DNA of 64,000 nt from contig NZ_PJIP01000007.1 of the NCBI RefSeq assembly GCF_002929375.1, positions 158,267 through 222,266 on the forward strand, written 5' to 3'. Below the pieces are notes generated by a model. It searched no databases. It worked only from the letters and a program-made list of their open reading frames with translations, and had not been told where the DNA came from. Both the position numbers and the translations under genes were made by a program. Source of the stretch: Arthrobacter sp. DWC3 (lineage in GTDB: Bacteria; Actinomycetota; Actinomycetes; Actinomycetales; Micrococcaceae). Positions 41,474-51,425 of this stretch are shown piece after piece (within the stretch, counting starts at the first letter, position 1; each line of letters opens with the position of its first letter).

Positions 41474-42487
41474 ATGAGTGAACCACGACGCCTGGAGGTG
41501 CTCCGGGCCATCGTCGAGGACTACGTCCACTCCCGGGAGCCCGTCGGCTCCAAGGCCCTCGTCGACCGCCACGGCCTCGGCGTCTCGTCCGCCACCATCC
41601 GCAACGACATGGCCGTCCTCGAGGAGGAGGGCCTCATCGCGGCCCCCCACACCAGCTCGGGCCGCATCCCCACGGACAAGGGCTACCGCCTGTTCGTGGA
41701 CCGCATCTCCGAGGTGAAGCCGCTCTCGGCTCCCGAGAAGAAGGCCATCCAGACGCTCCTGGAGGGCGCCGACGACCTCGATGACGTCATGGACCGCACC
41801 GTGCGGCTGCTCGCGCAGCTCACCAACCAGGTCGCGGTGGTGCAGTTCCCCCGCGTCGGGGGAGCGTCGGTGCGGCACATCGAGTTCGTGCTCCTCGCGC
41901 CGCAGCAGATCCTCGTGGTCCTCATCGCGAGCAACGGCACCGTCCAGCAGCGCATCGTGCGGACCCCCGCCGCGATCCAGGAGACCGAGCTGGCCGATCT
42001 CCGGCAGCGCATCCTGTCCGCGGTGTCCGGGGTGAAGCTGTCGGCGCTGCCCGCCGAGCTCGGGGTCGCCCTGTCGCAGCTGCCTCCCGCACTGAGGGCG
42101 CACGGGGGTACCATCATCAGGGCGCTCGAACAGCTCGCGGGGCTCGGCCGTGACGACCGGATCCTGCTGGCAGGGACGGCCAATCTCGCCCGCTCCACCG
42201 GCGACTTCCCGCTGAGCATCGGCCCCATCCTCGAGGCGCTCGAGGAACAGGTGGTCATGCTGAGGCTCCTGTCCGAGATGGAGTACGACGCCCGCGGCAT
42301 CTCGGTGAGGATCGGGAGCGAGAATCCGTACGGCGGCCTGTCAGGGGCCTCCGTCGTCGCCACCGGCTACGGACCGGACGCCGGCGCGAAGCTCGGGGTC
42401 CTCGGACCCACCCGCATGGACTACCCGACGACGATGGCCGCCGTACGCGCCGTCGCCCGCTACCTCTCGAGGATCCTCGAGGAGTAG
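41474..42487 (+). CDS. hrcA: Heat-inducible repressor HrcA
   Basis: A 337-residue repressor of chaperone genes. The winged helix is at the N-terminus (RRLEVLRAIVEDYVHSREPV, GSKALVDRHGLGVSSATIRN, SSGRIPTDKGYRLFVDRI), followed by the GAF-like HrcA domain (VRHIEFVLLAPQQILVVLIA, DRILLAGTANLARS, GVLGPTRMDYPTTMAAVRAV). ATG 41474 follows AGGTGACACAGGA. With dnaJ and rsmE it forms an operon behind a CIRCE element, so HrcA represses its own synthesis; GroE-assisted folding would return activity after heat shock. Confidence 0.96.
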   Translation: MSEPRRLEVLRAIVEDYVHSREPVGSKALVDRHGLGVSSATIRNDMAVLEEEGLIAAPHTSSGRIPTDKGYRLFVDRISEVKPLSAPEKKAIQTLLEGADDLDDVMDRTVRLLAQLTNQVAVVQFPRVGGASVRHIEFVLLAPQQILVVLIASNGTVQQRIVRTPAAIQETELADLRQRILSAVSGVKLSALPAELGVALSQLPPALRAHGGTIIRALEQLAGLGRDDRILLAGTANLARSTGDFPLSIGPILEALEEQVVMLRLLSEMEYDARGISVRIGSENPYGGLSGASVVATGYGPDAGAKLGVLGPTRMDYPTTMAAVRAVARYLSRILEE

Positions 42488-42574
42488 ACGGGTGCCCTCC
42501 GGGGCACCCGCGCAGTTTCCGCCGGTACCGGCGAGCAGCAGACAGCAGTCTCCAACAGGAAGTGATGTGCACGA

Positions 42575-43705
42575 GTGAGTAATCACTATGAGGTCCTCGG
42601 TGTGGCGCAGGGTGCGACCGGCGAGGAGATCAAGAAGGCGTACCGCAAGCTGGCGCGCAAGCTCCACCCGGACGTGAACACCGGGGAGGACGCCGCGGAG
42701 GACTTCAAGCGCGTCACGCACGCCTACGAGGTGCTCTCGGACCCCCAGAAGCGCCGGGTCTACGACACCACGGGCAACGAGAACGGCACCGACAACGGGT
42801 ACGGCGCCGGCTACTCGGGCTCCGGGTTCGCGTTCCAGGACATCTTCGAGACGTTCTTCGGCGGGGGCGGCCAGCAGGCCGGCGCGCCCACCCGGACCCG
42901 TCGCGGGCAGGATGCCCTCATCAACGTCCGGATCGACCTGAAGGACGCCGTGTTCGGCGCCAACAAGAAGATCGAGGTGGACACCGCGGAGGTGTGCCCC
43001 ACGTGCGATGGCAGCTGCTGCCAGCCCGGCACGTCCGTGCGTACCTGTGACATCTGCGGCGGTTCGGGCCAGGTCCAGCGCGCCGTGCGGTCCATCCTCG
43101 GCCAGGTCATGACGAGCGCCCCCTGCGGCACCTGCCAGGGCTACGGCACCGTCATCCCCAACCCCTGCCACGAGTGCAGCGGCGAGGGCCGCATCCGGGC
43201 CCGCCGCACCCTGACCATCAAGGTCCCCGCCGGCGTCGGCACGGGCACGCGCATCCAGCTCGCCGGGCAGGGCGAGGCCGGCATCGCCGGCGGCCCGCAG
43301 GGCGACCTCTACGTGGAGATCCGCGTCAACACCGACTCGACCTTCCTGCGCGACGGCGACGACCTGCACGTGACGCTGAGCGTCCCCATGACGGCGGCCG
43401 CCCTCGGCACCAGCGTGCACCTGGACACGTACGACGGCGACCAGGAGCTGGTCATCAAGCCCGGCACGCAGTCGGGCGAGATCCTGACCCTGCGCGGACT
43501 CGGCGTCACGCACCTCCGGAGCCAGGGCAGGGGGGACCTCCGCGTGCACCTCAACGTCGAGACCCCGCGCAACATCGACCACCAGCAGGAGGAGCTCCTG
43601 CGCCGGCTGGCGGAGCTGCGCGGCGAGGAGTACACGGACGGGCAGCTCGCCAGCAGCGGGTCCGGCGTGTTCGCGCGCCTCCGGGAGCGTCTCGGGAACC
43701 GCTGA
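42575..43705 (+). CDS. dnaJ: Chaperone DnaJ (second actinobacterial type)
   Basis: A 376-residue Hsp40 that stimulates DnaK. The J domain (1-70) has [20 protein letters not shown] with the HPD motif. A Gly/Phe-rich segment ([20 protein letters not shown]) follows. The zinc domain has four repeats: [32 protein letters not shown]; the first deviates from CxxCxGxG by ending in cysteine. Two substrate-binding domains complete it. It lies beside hrcA and away from dnaK-grpE, which marks the DnaJ2 type. The GTG start at 42575 is 87 bp after hrcA. Confidence 0.95.
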   Translation: MSNHYEVLGVAQGATGEEIKKAYRKLARKLHPDVNTGEDAAEDFKRVTHAYEVLSDPQKRRVYDTTGNENGTDNGYGAGYSGSGFAFQDIFETFFGGGGQQAGAPTRTRRGQDALINVRIDLKDAVFGANKKIEVDTAEVCPTCDGSCCQPGTSVRTCDICGGSGQVQRAVRSILGQVMTSAPCGTCQGYGTVIPNPCHECSGEGRIRARRTLTIKVPAGVGTGTRIQLAGQGEAGIAGGPQGDLYVEIRVNTDSTFLRDGDDLHVTLSVPMTAAALGTSVHLDTYDGDQELVIKPGTQSGEILTLRGLGVTHLRSQGRGDLRVHLNVETPRNIDHQQEELLRRLAELRGEEYTDGQLASSGSGVFARLRERLGNR

Positions 43706-43707
43706 GC

Positions 43708-44475
43708 ATGACGCGCCCCCTCTTCTTCGGCCCGGCCGACCAGGTCCGCGCGGCCGGGCCCGGCGCCGCCTTCGTCCTCGGCGGTGACGAGGGGCGCCAC
43801 GCCGCCACCGTGCGCCGGCTCGTCGCGGGTGAGCGCATCGACGTCTCCGACGGCGCCGGCTACCGGATCGGCGGCGTGATCGACGCGGTGGGGACCGGGA
43901 CCGTCGAACTCCGCGTCGAGACGGCGGGCCAGGATCCGGCTCCTGTGCATCGCCTCGTCCTCGTGCAGGCCCTCGCGAAGGGCGGCCGCGACGAGCAGGC
44001 CGTCGAGGCCGCCACGGAGCTCGGCGTCGACGCCGTGGTGCCGTGGCACGCGGAGCGCAGCATCGTCCGGTGGCGGGGCGACAAGGCCGAGAAGGGCCGT
44101 CAGAAGTGGGTGTCGCTCGTCGGCGCGGCCGCGAAGCAGTCGCGCCGCTCGTTCGTCCCCGACGTGCACGGCGTGCTGGACACCTCCGGCCTTGCCGGCT
44201 GGGCCGCGTCGGTGGACCGCATGATCGTGCTCCACGAGGATGCAGATGCCTCCCTCGCGGACCGGGTGGCCGCCCTACGCCTTTCCGTCGGTCCGGACGC
44301 ACCGTCCTCCACCGCCGTCGTCGTGGGGCCGGAGGGCGGTATCAGCGACGCCGAGTTGGGCAAGCTCCGGGCCGTCGGAGCGCGGACGGCGCGCCTCGGA
44401 CCCCACGTCCTGCGGTCCTCGTCGGCCGGGCCCGCCGCGCTCGTCCTGCTGAACCACCTGCTCGACCGCTGGTAG
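43708..44475 (+). CDS. rsmE: 16S rRNA (uracil-1498-N3)-methyltransferase
   Basis: A 255-residue SPOUT-class methyltransferase that modifies U1498 in the small-subunit rRNA. The N-terminal PUA-like domain (GDEGRHAATVRRLVAGERID) is followed by the knotted SAM-binding domain: LVQALAKGGRDEQAVEAATE, KQSRRSFVPDVH, VVGPEGGISDAELGKLRA and RLGPHVLRSSSAGPAALVL. ATG 43708 lies two bases after the dnaJ stop, so it is cotranscribed with hrcA and dnaJ, a usual arrangement. Confidence 0.95.
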   Translation: MTRPLFFGPADQVRAAGPGAAFVLGGDEGRHAATVRRLVAGERIDVSDGAGYRIGGVIDAVGTGTVELRVETAGQDPAPVHRLVLVQALAKGGRDEQAVEAATELGVDAVVPWHAERSIVRWRGDKAEKGRQKWVSLVGAAAKQSRRSFVPDVHGVLDTSGLAGWAASVDRMIVLHEDADASLADRVAALRLSVGPDAPSSTAVVVGPEGGISDAELGKLRAVGARTARLGPHVLRSSSAGPAALVLLNHLLDRW

Positions 44476-44479
44476 GGGC

Positions 44480-45457
44480 CTACCGGACCACCACGGTCTT
44501 GGAGTCGCGCGCCTCGCCGTCACCCTCGGGCACGGACACCGTGATCTCGTACCGGCCCGGCGGGAGCGTCACCGAGAAGGAGTAGGCCCCGTCCTCCGGG
44601 GTGATGTCGACCGACCCGTCGCGGAACAGGCCCGCGGGGCCGTCCGCCGAGCCGTCCACGCTGCGGTCGATTCGCCACGCGACGGACTCCTCGGAGGAGG
44701 GGCCGGTCCCGTGGACGATCAGGCCCGAGGTGTCCGCCTTCACGTCCTGCTGGGGGTCGATGATCCACACGGGCGCCAGCAGGGCGGTGTCCCGCGTCCA
44801 CTCGCCCACCAGGTCGATCGCGTCGAAGGCGCGGATGTCCGCGGCCCCGTCCACGAGGACGACGACGGAACTCGACTCCCCACCGGGGATCAGGCCCGCG
44901 TTGGCCGCGGCCGCGGTCGCGGTGAAGACGAGTTGCTGCAGCGCCAGGCGGGCCGCGTCCTCGTCGAGGCGGGAGGCGAACGCGTCCGAGGAGATGTCGA
45001 GCGTGATGACGTTCTTCGTGGAGATGGCCGAGCGCACGCTCGAGGCCTGCTGCCACGGGGACCGGTAGTCGGGGTCGAGAGGTTTGCCCTCGGTCATGAG
45101 CCGCACCGCGTCGGCGATGGGATCGCCGGTGGAGCCCTCGGGCGCCGGGAGGAACTCGCGGAACAGCCGGTCCTTCCCCTCGACGTCCCCGAGCCAGTAG
45201 ACGGGCAGGAGCGTTTGCGCCGAGCCGGCCGGGCCGGCCGCCGCACCCTGCGTCTGGATCGCGGGATCGGAGGGACCGGATGCGCCGGGGGAGGCCGTCG
45301 CGAAGGGCTCGGCGATCGCCGTGGTGGGCCCTCCGCCCTGGAGCAGGCCGGCGTTCGGGACGATGAACACGGTGCTCGCGACGAGGACGCCGCCCGAGAC
45401 GAGGAGGATGCCGGGCAGCCCGAGGCGGTTCCTCTTCAGGGGGTCCTGCTCACTCAT
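44480..45457 (-). CDS. Membrane-anchored GerMN-domain protein
   Basis: A 325-residue protein with a short cytoplasmic start, one membrane helix (about 13-34, GLPGILLVSGGVLVASTVFI) and an extracytoplasmic part. A GerMN-like domain lies at about 80-210 (LLPVYWLGDVEGKDRLFREF, GDPIADAVRLMTEGKPLDPD, LALQQLVFTATAA). The C-terminal 110 residues (WIIDPQQDVKADTSGLIVHG, LPPGRYEITVSVPEGDG) resemble a Gmad2 immunoglobulin-like domain. The domain pair occurs in germination proteins and in non-sporulating actinobacteria, where its role is unknown. ATG 45457 follows GGAAGGGGG. It is convergent with rsmE. Confidence 0.8.
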   Translation of the reverse strand: MSEQDPLKRNRLGLPGILLVSGGVLVASTVFIVPNAGLLQGGGPTTAIAEPFATASPGASGPSDPAIQTQGAAAGPAGSAQTLLPVYWLGDVEGKDRLFREFLPAPEGSTGDPIADAVRLMTEGKPLDPDYRSPWQQASSVRSAISTKNVITLDISSDAFASRLDEDAARLALQQLVFTATAAAANAGLIPGGESSSVVVLVDGAADIRAFDAIDLVGEWTRDTALLAPVWIIDPQQDVKADTSGLIVHGTGPSSEESVAWRIDRSVDGSADGPAGLFRDGSVDITPEDGAYSFSVTLPPGRYEITVSVPEGDGEARDSKTVVVR

Positions 45458-45936
45458 GCCGGCCCCCTTCCGTCGGGCGCGCCGCTGCGCGGGTCGATGT
45501 GTGGAATGTTCACGGTCCGGTGCACCGACGGGTGGGTCGGTGCCGGCGCGGATCGGTCCCGGTCCGCGCTGCCGGGCCTGTTTCAGCTTGGCACAGGGCA
45601 GGGCGGCGTACCCGCCCGAAAACCGCCACCTGCCGTGACTGAAACCCGATCGATACGAAGCCGTTGCCGATTCGCGATGAAAACCGAGTGTCACTCGGTC
45701 GGGGTGCGTGATGCCGCGGATGACACCGGACCGTACCCGGAGCGGGAATCAAGGGCCGTCCGTCCCGGTTGACGAAGAGGGGCAGGAAAAGGGCCATGGC
45801 GTAGCATTGGAGCTAGTGCCGCCGGCGCCGATCCGCCCGCACGTCCCCCGCGGGACCGGGGCCCGGCAGGGGCAGCACCCATCCACATGAGCACCACTAC
45901 TCGAATGAGGGCGATCAGAGGCCGGACGGCCGAGCT
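45458..45936. other. Long intergenic region upstream of phoH
   Basis: These 479 bp separate the divergent GerMN-domain gene and phoH. Several short frames exist but none has normal protein composition. TAGCAT at 45802-45807 is a possible -10 for the phoH operon, without a well-spaced -35. The stretch could contain an unseen small RNA, but I find no terminator to support one. Confidence 0.4.
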
Positions 45937-46971
45937 ATGAGCGAATCTTCAACAGGCATCAACGCGGCAGGACTGGACACCAGGATGTTCGTCTTCGACT
46001 CGACGGAGCAGATGGTGCAGGCCCTCGGTTCGAACGACGAGGCCCTCCGTCTGATCGAGGACTCGTTCCCGGGTATCGGTCTCCAGGCGCGGGGCAACGA
46101 GCTCACCATCACCGGGCCGTCGGCGGACGTGCTGCGCACCGAGCGGCTCGTCGGCGAGATCCAGACGATGGCCCGCAACAACGCCACCGTGTCCCCGCAG
46201 GTCCTCGAGCAGCTGGTCACCATGCTCAAGACGCAGAGCGCGGCCAGGCCCTCCGAGGTGCTGTCCGTCAACATCCTCACGTCCCGGGGCAAGACCATCC
46301 GGCCCAAGACGCTCAACCAGAGCACCTACGTCGACGCGATCGACCGCAACACCATCGTGTTCGGGATCGGGCCGGCCGGTACCGGCAAGACCTACCTCGC
46401 CATGGCCAAGGCCGTGCAGGCGCTGCAGCAGAAGGAGGTCAACCGGATCATCCTCACGCGGCCCGCCGTCGAGGCGGGGGAGCGGCTGGGCTTCCTGCCC
46501 GGGACCCTCAACGACAAGATCGACCCGTACCTCCGCCCCCTCTACGACGCGCTGCACGACATGATGGACCCCGACTCCATCCCGCGCCTCATGGCGGCCG
46601 GGACGATCGAGGTGGCCCCCCTCGCCTACATGCGCGGCAGGACCCTCAACGACGCGTTCATCATCCTCGACGAGGCCCAGAACACCACGCCGGAGCAGAT
46701 GAAGATGTTCCTCACCCGCCTGGGCTTCGGCTCGAAGATGGTGGTCACGGGTGACGTCACGCAGGTGGACCTCCCCAGCGGCACCAGCTCCGGCCTGCGG
46801 ATCGTCAGCGAGATCCTCCGCGACGTCGACGACGTCTACTTCAGCGAACTCGACTCCACGGACGTCGTCCGGCACCGCCTGGTCGGCGACATCGTCACCG
46901 CGTACAGCGCCTGGGACGAGGAGCAGCGCGCCGGCCAGGCACGCTCCACGCGACCGGCCGGGAACCGATGA
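45937..46971 (+). CDS. PhoH-family ATPase
   Basis: A 344-residue P-loop protein. A KH-like N-terminal region (residues 20-100: [20 protein letters not shown]) precedes the PhoH domain with Walker [18 protein letters not shown] (near 150), [19 protein letters not shown], Walker [21 protein letters not shown] and [16 protein letters not shown]. PhoH proteins have RNA-related ATPase or helicase activity. The gene leads an overlapping operon with ybeY, corC-like and era genes, all linked to ribosome maturation. The stop overlaps ybeY by four bases. Confidence 0.95.
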   Translation: MSESSTGINAAGLDTRMFVFDSTEQMVQALGSNDEALRLIEDSFPGIGLQARGNELTITGPSADVLRTERLVGEIQTMARNNATVSPQVLEQLVTMLKTQSAARPSEVLSVNILTSRGKTIRPKTLNQSTYVDAIDRNTIVFGIGPAGTGKTYLAMAKAVQALQQKEVNRIILTRPAVEAGERLGFLPGTLNDKIDPYLRPLYDALHDMMDPDSIPRLMAAGTIEVAPLAYMRGRTLNDAFIILDEAQNTTPEQMKMFLTRLGFGSKMVVTGDVTQVDLPSGTSSGLRIVSEILRDVDDVYFSELDSTDVVRHRLVGDIVTAYSAWDEEQRAGQARSTRPAGNR

Positions 46972-47441
46972 GCGTCGAGGTCAACAACGAGTCCGGGTAC
47001 GACGTCGACGAGGAGTCGCTCGTCCGGCTCGCCAACTACCTGTTCGAGTCGATGTTCGTGCACCCGGAGGCGGAGCTCTCGATCATCCTGGTCGACACCG
47101 CGGCGATGGAGAAGCTGCACGTCGAGTGGATGGACGAGCCCGGTCCCACGGACGTGCTGTCCTTCCCCATGGACGAGCTGCGCCCGGGGACGCCGGGCCG
47201 GGTCACGCCCGCAGGGCTGCTCGGGGACATCGTCCTCTGCCCTGAGGTCGCCGCGTCCCAGGGGGCGGCGGCGGGCCACAGCACGAACGACGAGCTGCTC
47301 CTGCTGACCACGCACGGCGTGCTCCACCTCCTCGGCTACGACCACGCCGAACCCGACGAGGAGAAGGAGATGTTCGGCCTGCAGCGTCAGCTCCTCTCCG
47401 GCTTCCTCGGCGGGGACGCTCCCCAGGAGACCCGCGCTTGA
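46968..47441 (+). CDS. ybeY: Endoribonuclease YbeY
   Basis: A 157-residue zinc protein required for 16S rRNA 3'-end maturation and ribosome quality control. The metal-binding signature H-x3-H-x5-H is in [20 protein letters not shown]. The family block [20 protein letters not shown] precedes it. The ATG overlaps the phoH stop in ATGA, and its own stop overlaps the next gene, so translation of the four genes is coupled. Confidence 0.97.
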   Translation: MSVEVNNESGYDVDEESLVRLANYLFESMFVHPEAELSIILVDTAAMEKLHVEWMDEPGPTDVLSFPMDELRPGTPGRVTPAGLLGDIVLCPEVAASQGAAAGHSTNDELLLLTTHGVLHLLGYDHAEPDEEKEMFGLQRQLLSGFLGGDAPQETRA

Positions 47442-48748
47442 CCATCGGGCTCCTCGGGCTCATGGCCCTGTTCTTCGCACTCACCGCGGCCCTGGTCACG
47501 GCCGCGGAAGCCGCCTTCAGCTACCTGCCGCGCCAGGAGGGCGAGGCCCTCGTCCAGGAGTCGCGCACCTCGTCGCTGCGACGCATCCTGGACGCCCCCG
47601 TGGCGCACATGCACGCCCTGCGCTTCTGGCGCGTGTGGTTCGAGATGGCGGGCGCCGTGGCCGTCGCCATCCTCTTCCAGGACCTGCTGGACAACATCTG
47701 GCTCGCCGGCCTCCTCGCCACCGCCGTCATGGCGGCCATCGGCTTCGTGATCGTGGGTGTCTCGCCCCGCCAGCTCGGGCGGATGCACGCCCCCGCCGTC
47801 GTCCGGGTCACCGCCGGGCTCGTGGCGTTCCTGTGCGCCGTCCTCGGACCGATCCCGCGCTGGCTGGTGCGGATCGGCAGCTCCATCACGCCGGGAGCGA
47901 GCCGCGACGAGGCCGCGTTCTTCACCGAGGAGGAGTTCCGGGAACTCCTCACCCGCGCCTCCGACGCCGAGATGATCGAGGACAACGAGGCGGAACTCAT
48001 CCACTCCGTGTTCGAGCTCGGCGACACCAAGGTCCGCTCGGTCATGGTGCCGCGGACGGACATGGTCACCATCGACACCGGATCCACGCTCGACCAGGCC
48101 ATGTCCCTCTTCCTCCGCTCCGGCTACTCCCGCATCCCCGTGATCGGGGAGAGCTCCGACGACATCCGGGGACTGCTGTACCTGAAGGACGTCGTCGCGA
48201 ACCTGCACGCGCGGTCGGCGTCGAAATTCGCCCGCCCCGTGGACGCCGTCTGCCGTCCCGCACGGTACGTGCCCGAATCGAAGCCGGTGGGTGACCTGCT
48301 GCGCGAGCTGCAGCGCGAGTCCACGCACGTGGCGATCGTCATCGACGAGTACGGCGGCACCGCCGGGCTCGTGACGCTCGAGGACCTCATCGAGGAGATC
48401 GTCGGCGAGATCGTCGACGAGTACGACTCCGAGGTGCCCGAGCAGGAACGGCTCGACGACGGCGAGTACCGGGTGAGCGCGCGCATGGGCATCGACGACC
48501 TCGGCGAGCTCTTCGGCCTCGCCCTGGACGACGAGGAGGTCGACACCGTCGGAGGCCTCCTGGCCAAGACCCTGGGAAGGGTGCCGATCGTCGGGTCGGA
48601 GGTCACAATTGACGGTATCGGGCTGCGGGCCGAGCGCGTGGAGGGCCGACGCAACAGGGTCTCCCACGTGATCGCGCACCGCCTCCCCCCGGAGCACACC
48701 GAGCAGGACGAACGAGAGACGATAGAGGCTGACCATGAGCGACGCTGA
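47438..48748 (+). CDS. CNNM/CBS-domain transporter-like protein (CorC/HlyC family)
   Basis: A 436-residue membrane protein. The DUF21/CNNM transmembrane domain spans about 1-150 ([20 protein letters not shown]). Two CBS domains follow at about 200-320 ([60 protein letters not shown]), then a CorC_HlyC domain (335-415). Such proteins are linked to magnesium and cobalt export. The start is TTG 47438 overlapping the ybeY stop in TTGA. The 3' end overlaps era by 14 bases. Confidence 0.93.
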   Translation: MTIGLLGLMALFFALTAALVTAAEAAFSYLPRQEGEALVQESRTSSLRRILDAPVAHMHALRFWRVWFEMAGAVAVAILFQDLLDNIWLAGLLATAVMAAIGFVIVGVSPRQLGRMHAPAVVRVTAGLVAFLCAVLGPIPRWLVRIGSSITPGASRDEAAFFTEEEFRELLTRASDAEMIEDNEAELIHSVFELGDTKVRSVMVPRTDMVTIDTGSTLDQAMSLFLRSGYSRIPVIGESSDDIRGLLYLKDVVANLHARSASKFARPVDAVCRPARYVPESKPVGDLLRELQRESTHVAIVIDEYGGTAGLVTLEDLIEEIVGEIVDEYDSEVPEQERLDDGEYRVSARMGIDDLGELFGLALDDEEVDTVGGLLAKTLGRVPIVGSEVTIDGIGLRAERVEGRRNRVSHVIAHRLPPEHTEQDERETIEADHERR

Positions 48749-49664
48749 ACACAGGGCCGGATTCGTCTCGCTCGTGGGCCGGCCCAACGCCGGCAAGTCC
48801 ACGCTGACGAACGCGCTGGTGGGGCAGAAGGTCGCCATCACCTCCGCGAAGCCGCAGACCACCCGGCACACCATCCGCGGCATCGTGAACCGCGACGACT
48901 CCCAGATCGTCCTCGTGGACACCCCGGGCCTGCACCGTCCCCGGACTCTCCTCGGGCAGCGCCTCAACGACCTCGTCGCGGACACCCTCGCGGAGGTCGA
49001 CGCCGTGGGGTTCTGCCTCCCCGCCAACGAGAAGATCGGCCCGGGTGACCGCTTCATCGCCGAGCAGCTCGCGCGGCTGCGGCGCAAGCCGCTGATCGCC
49101 GTGGTGACCAAGACGGACCTCGTGGACCGCCAGGCCCTCACCGAGCAGCTCCTCGCCGTCGCGAAGCTCGGCACCGAGGTGGCGGGCGCCGACGGCTGGG
49201 CGGACATCGTGCCCGTCTCCGCCGCCGACGGCTTCCAGGTGGACACCGTCGCCGAGGTGTTCAGCCGGCACATGCCGGTCTCTCCCGTGCTCTACCCCGA
49301 CGGCGAGCTGACGGACGAGCCGGAGGCCGTGATGGTGGCCGAACTCGTCCGCGAGGCCGCCCTCGAGGGCGTGCGTGACGAACTGCCGCACTCCCTGGCC
49401 GTCGTCGTCGAGGAGATGGTGCCGCGGGAGGGCCGCAGCAAGGACAACCCCATGCTCACCGTCTACGTGAACCTCTACGTGGAGCGGCCCTCCCAGAAGG
49501 CGATCATCATCGGCAAGGGGGGCGCGCGCCTCCGGGAGGTCGGGACCGCTGCACGCCGCGGCATCGAGGCGCTCCTGGGTACCCCGATCTACCTCGACCT
49601 GCACGTCAAGGTCGCCAAGGACTGGCAGCGCGACCCCAAGCAGCTGGTGAAGCTCGGTTTCTGA
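48735..49664 (+). CDS. era: GTPase Era
   Basis: A 309-residue ribosome-assembly GTPase that binds the 3' end of 16S rRNA. The GTPase domain has G1 GRPNAGKSTLTNALVGQKV, G2-region KPQTTRHTIRGIV, G3 VDTPGLHRP and G4 VVTKTDLVD. The C-terminal KH domain contains IIIGKGGARLREVGTAARRG. It is the last gene of the phoH-ybeY-corC-era operon; YbeY and Era cooperate in 16S maturation, so the grouping makes functional sense. ATG 48735 overlaps the preceding gene. Confidence 0.97.
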   Translation: MSDAEHRAGFVSLVGRPNAGKSTLTNALVGQKVAITSAKPQTTRHTIRGIVNRDDSQIVLVDTPGLHRPRTLLGQRLNDLVADTLAEVDAVGFCLPANEKIGPGDRFIAEQLARLRRKPLIAVVTKTDLVDRQALTEQLLAVAKLGTEVAGADGWADIVPVSAADGFQVDTVAEVFSRHMPVSPVLYPDGELTDEPEAVMVAELVREAALEGVRDELPHSLAVVVEEMVPREGRSKDNPMLTVYVNLYVERPSQKAIIIGKGGARLREVGTAARRGIEALLGTPIYLDLHVKVAKDWQRDPKQLVKLGF

Positions 49665-49853
49665 GCGGCACGACTCGCCCGGCCCGCTCGTTGTGCTGCG
49701 GGGGCGGGCCGATAGGCTGCGATAGCGCCCGCCGGCGTTCCCCGACGGCAGGCCGACCGGCGTGGGTGCCGCCGCGCCGCCCTCCGCCGCAGGGGTGACG
49801 GCGCGACCTCGTGCCGGCACCGACCACGACCCTCCATCCGAAGGAGCCCGGGC

Positions 49854-51416
49854 ATGACCCGCCGAACGTCCTCCGAGAGCGCCGACAGCGCCCGCGACGC
49901 CTCCGTGGCGGCTCCTGCCGGAACGCCCGGCGCCTCGGACCCCGTGGGTCGGCACCTCGGCCGGGGCACGGGCGGCGGGCACCGCGCCCTGAAGCTGACG
50001 GCCCTCCTGATGGCGACGGTCCTCGTGGCCGCCGTCGCCTTCGTGGGCGTGCAGGTGCTGCGCCTGCAGTCGAACGTCCTGACGATGCCGCTCAACCTCG
50101 CCGAGGACCAGGAGTCGGCGCTCCCCGTCGATTCCAGCACCGACCCCCTGCAGATCCTCATCCTCGGCTCGGACACCCGGACCGGGAACAGCGGCGAGTT
50201 CTTCGGCGACGAGAGCGACTCCTCGGGCGAGGGGAACTCGGACGTCATGATGCTCCTGACCCTCTCGGCCGATCGCGAGGACGTCACGGTGGTCTCCTTC
50301 CCCCGCGACCTGCTGGTGCCCCTGCCCAGCTGCGTGAACCCCGACACCGGCGAGGTCTCGGAGGCGTTCGACCTCGGCCAGCTGAACGGGGCGCTCGACG
50401 AGGGCGGCCCGGGCTGCACCGTCGCCGCGATCAACAATCTGACCGGGCTGTCCGTGGACCACTTCATGATGGCGGGGTTCAACGCTGTGAAGGAGCTGTC
50501 CTCCGCCGTCGGCGGCGTCGAGGTCTGCGTCCAGGAGCCCGTCGACGACGAGTACTCGGGATTGTCCCTGCCCGCCGGCACCAGCGAGGTGGAGGGCGAC
50601 CAGGCGCTGGCCTTCCTCAGGACGCGCCACAGCTTCGGCGACGGCGGCGACACCGGCCGCATCGCCGCCCAGCAGGCGTTCATGGCGTCCCTGGCGCGCA
50701 AGGTCCAGGCCGAGGGCACCCTCACCAACCTGCCGAAGCTGTACACGATCGCCGACGTGATCACCCGCAACCTGACCGTGGACGAGGGACTGTCCCAGCC
50801 CACGGAACTGCTCAAGATCGCCGACCGCATGAAGGACGTGGATCTCGGCAACATCGCCTTCGTGACCGTGCCGACCGAGCCCTGGGTCGAGGACCCCAAC
50901 CGCCTCGTGCTGGACGAGGAAGCCGCGGCGCCGCTCTTCGACGCCCTGCGCGAGGACCGCGGCCTCACCGAGGACGCGCCCGAGCCCTCGGCCACCCCGG
51001 ACGCCTCGGCCACGCCCGCACCGACCGGGACGCCGACGCCCGAGTCGCCGGCCGTCGACCCCGCCGCGGTGCCCGTCCTGGTCATCAACGCCACCACGGA
51101 CGCGGGCCGCGGGGCCGCGGTGCAGCAGCTCCTCGTCGACGCCGGCTACACGCAGACCGCACCCTTCGCGTCCGTGCCGGCCGAGGTGTCGCAGGTGGTG
51201 TTCAGCGCCGGCTACGACGCCGCGGCGGCCGACGTCGCCGCCCGCTTCGGCATCCCCGAGAGCCAGGTGTTCCTCAGCGAGCAGGCCGCGGGTGTCCAGC
51301 TGCTCGTCGGCGCCGACCTCGCCACCGGCACCAGGGTGGCCCTCCCGCCGCTCGGCAGTGACCTGGAGGGCCAGACGGCCGACCAGGTCACCTGCCAGGC
51401 GACCTCGGGCCTCTGA
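49854..51416 (+). CDS. LCP-family (LytR-CpsA-Psr) cell-wall glycopolymer ligase
   Basis: A 520-residue protein with a cytoplasmic start, one membrane helix at about 46-66 (LTALLMATVLVAAVAFVGVQ) and an extracellular LCP domain (about 98-290: LQILILGSDTRTGNSGEFFG, GNSDVMMLLTLSADREDVTV, SFPRDLLVP, DQALAFLRTRHSFGDGGDTG). A Pro/Thr-rich linker leads to a C-terminal LytR_C domain (about 402-500, VPVLVINATTDAGRGAAVQQ). LCP enzymes attach teichoic acids, arabinogalactan or capsule to peptidoglycan. ATG 49854 follows AAGGAG. It is convergent with the M13 peptidase gene. Confidence 0.93.
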   Translation: MTRRTSSESADSARDASVAAPAGTPGASDPVGRHLGRGTGGGHRALKLTALLMATVLVAAVAFVGVQVLRLQSNVLTMPLNLAEDQESALPVDSSTDPLQILILGSDTRTGNSGEFFGDESDSSGEGNSDVMMLLTLSADREDVTVVSFPRDLLVPLPSCVNPDTGEVSEAFDLGQLNGALDEGGPGCTVAAINNLTGLSVDHFMMAGFNAVKELSSAVGGVEVCVQEPVDDEYSGLSLPAGTSEVEGDQALAFLRTRHSFGDGGDTGRIAAQQAFMASLARKVQAEGTLTNLPKLYTIADVITRNLTVDEGLSQPTELLKIADRMKDVDLGNIAFVTVPTEPWVEDPNRLVLDEEAAAPLFDALREDRGLTEDAPEPSATPDASATPAPTGTPTPESPAVDPAAVPVLVINATTDAGRGAAVQQLLVDAGYTQTAPFASVPAEVSQVVFSAGYDAAAADVAARFGIPESQVFLSEQAAGVQLLVGADLATGTRVALPPLGSDLEGQTADQVTCQATSGL

Positions 51417-51425
51417 CCCGCCGGC

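Noticed and set aside
45700-45900. Possible small gene in the phoH upstream gap
   Set aside because: Short frames with random composition, no ribosome binding site and no recognisable similarity.
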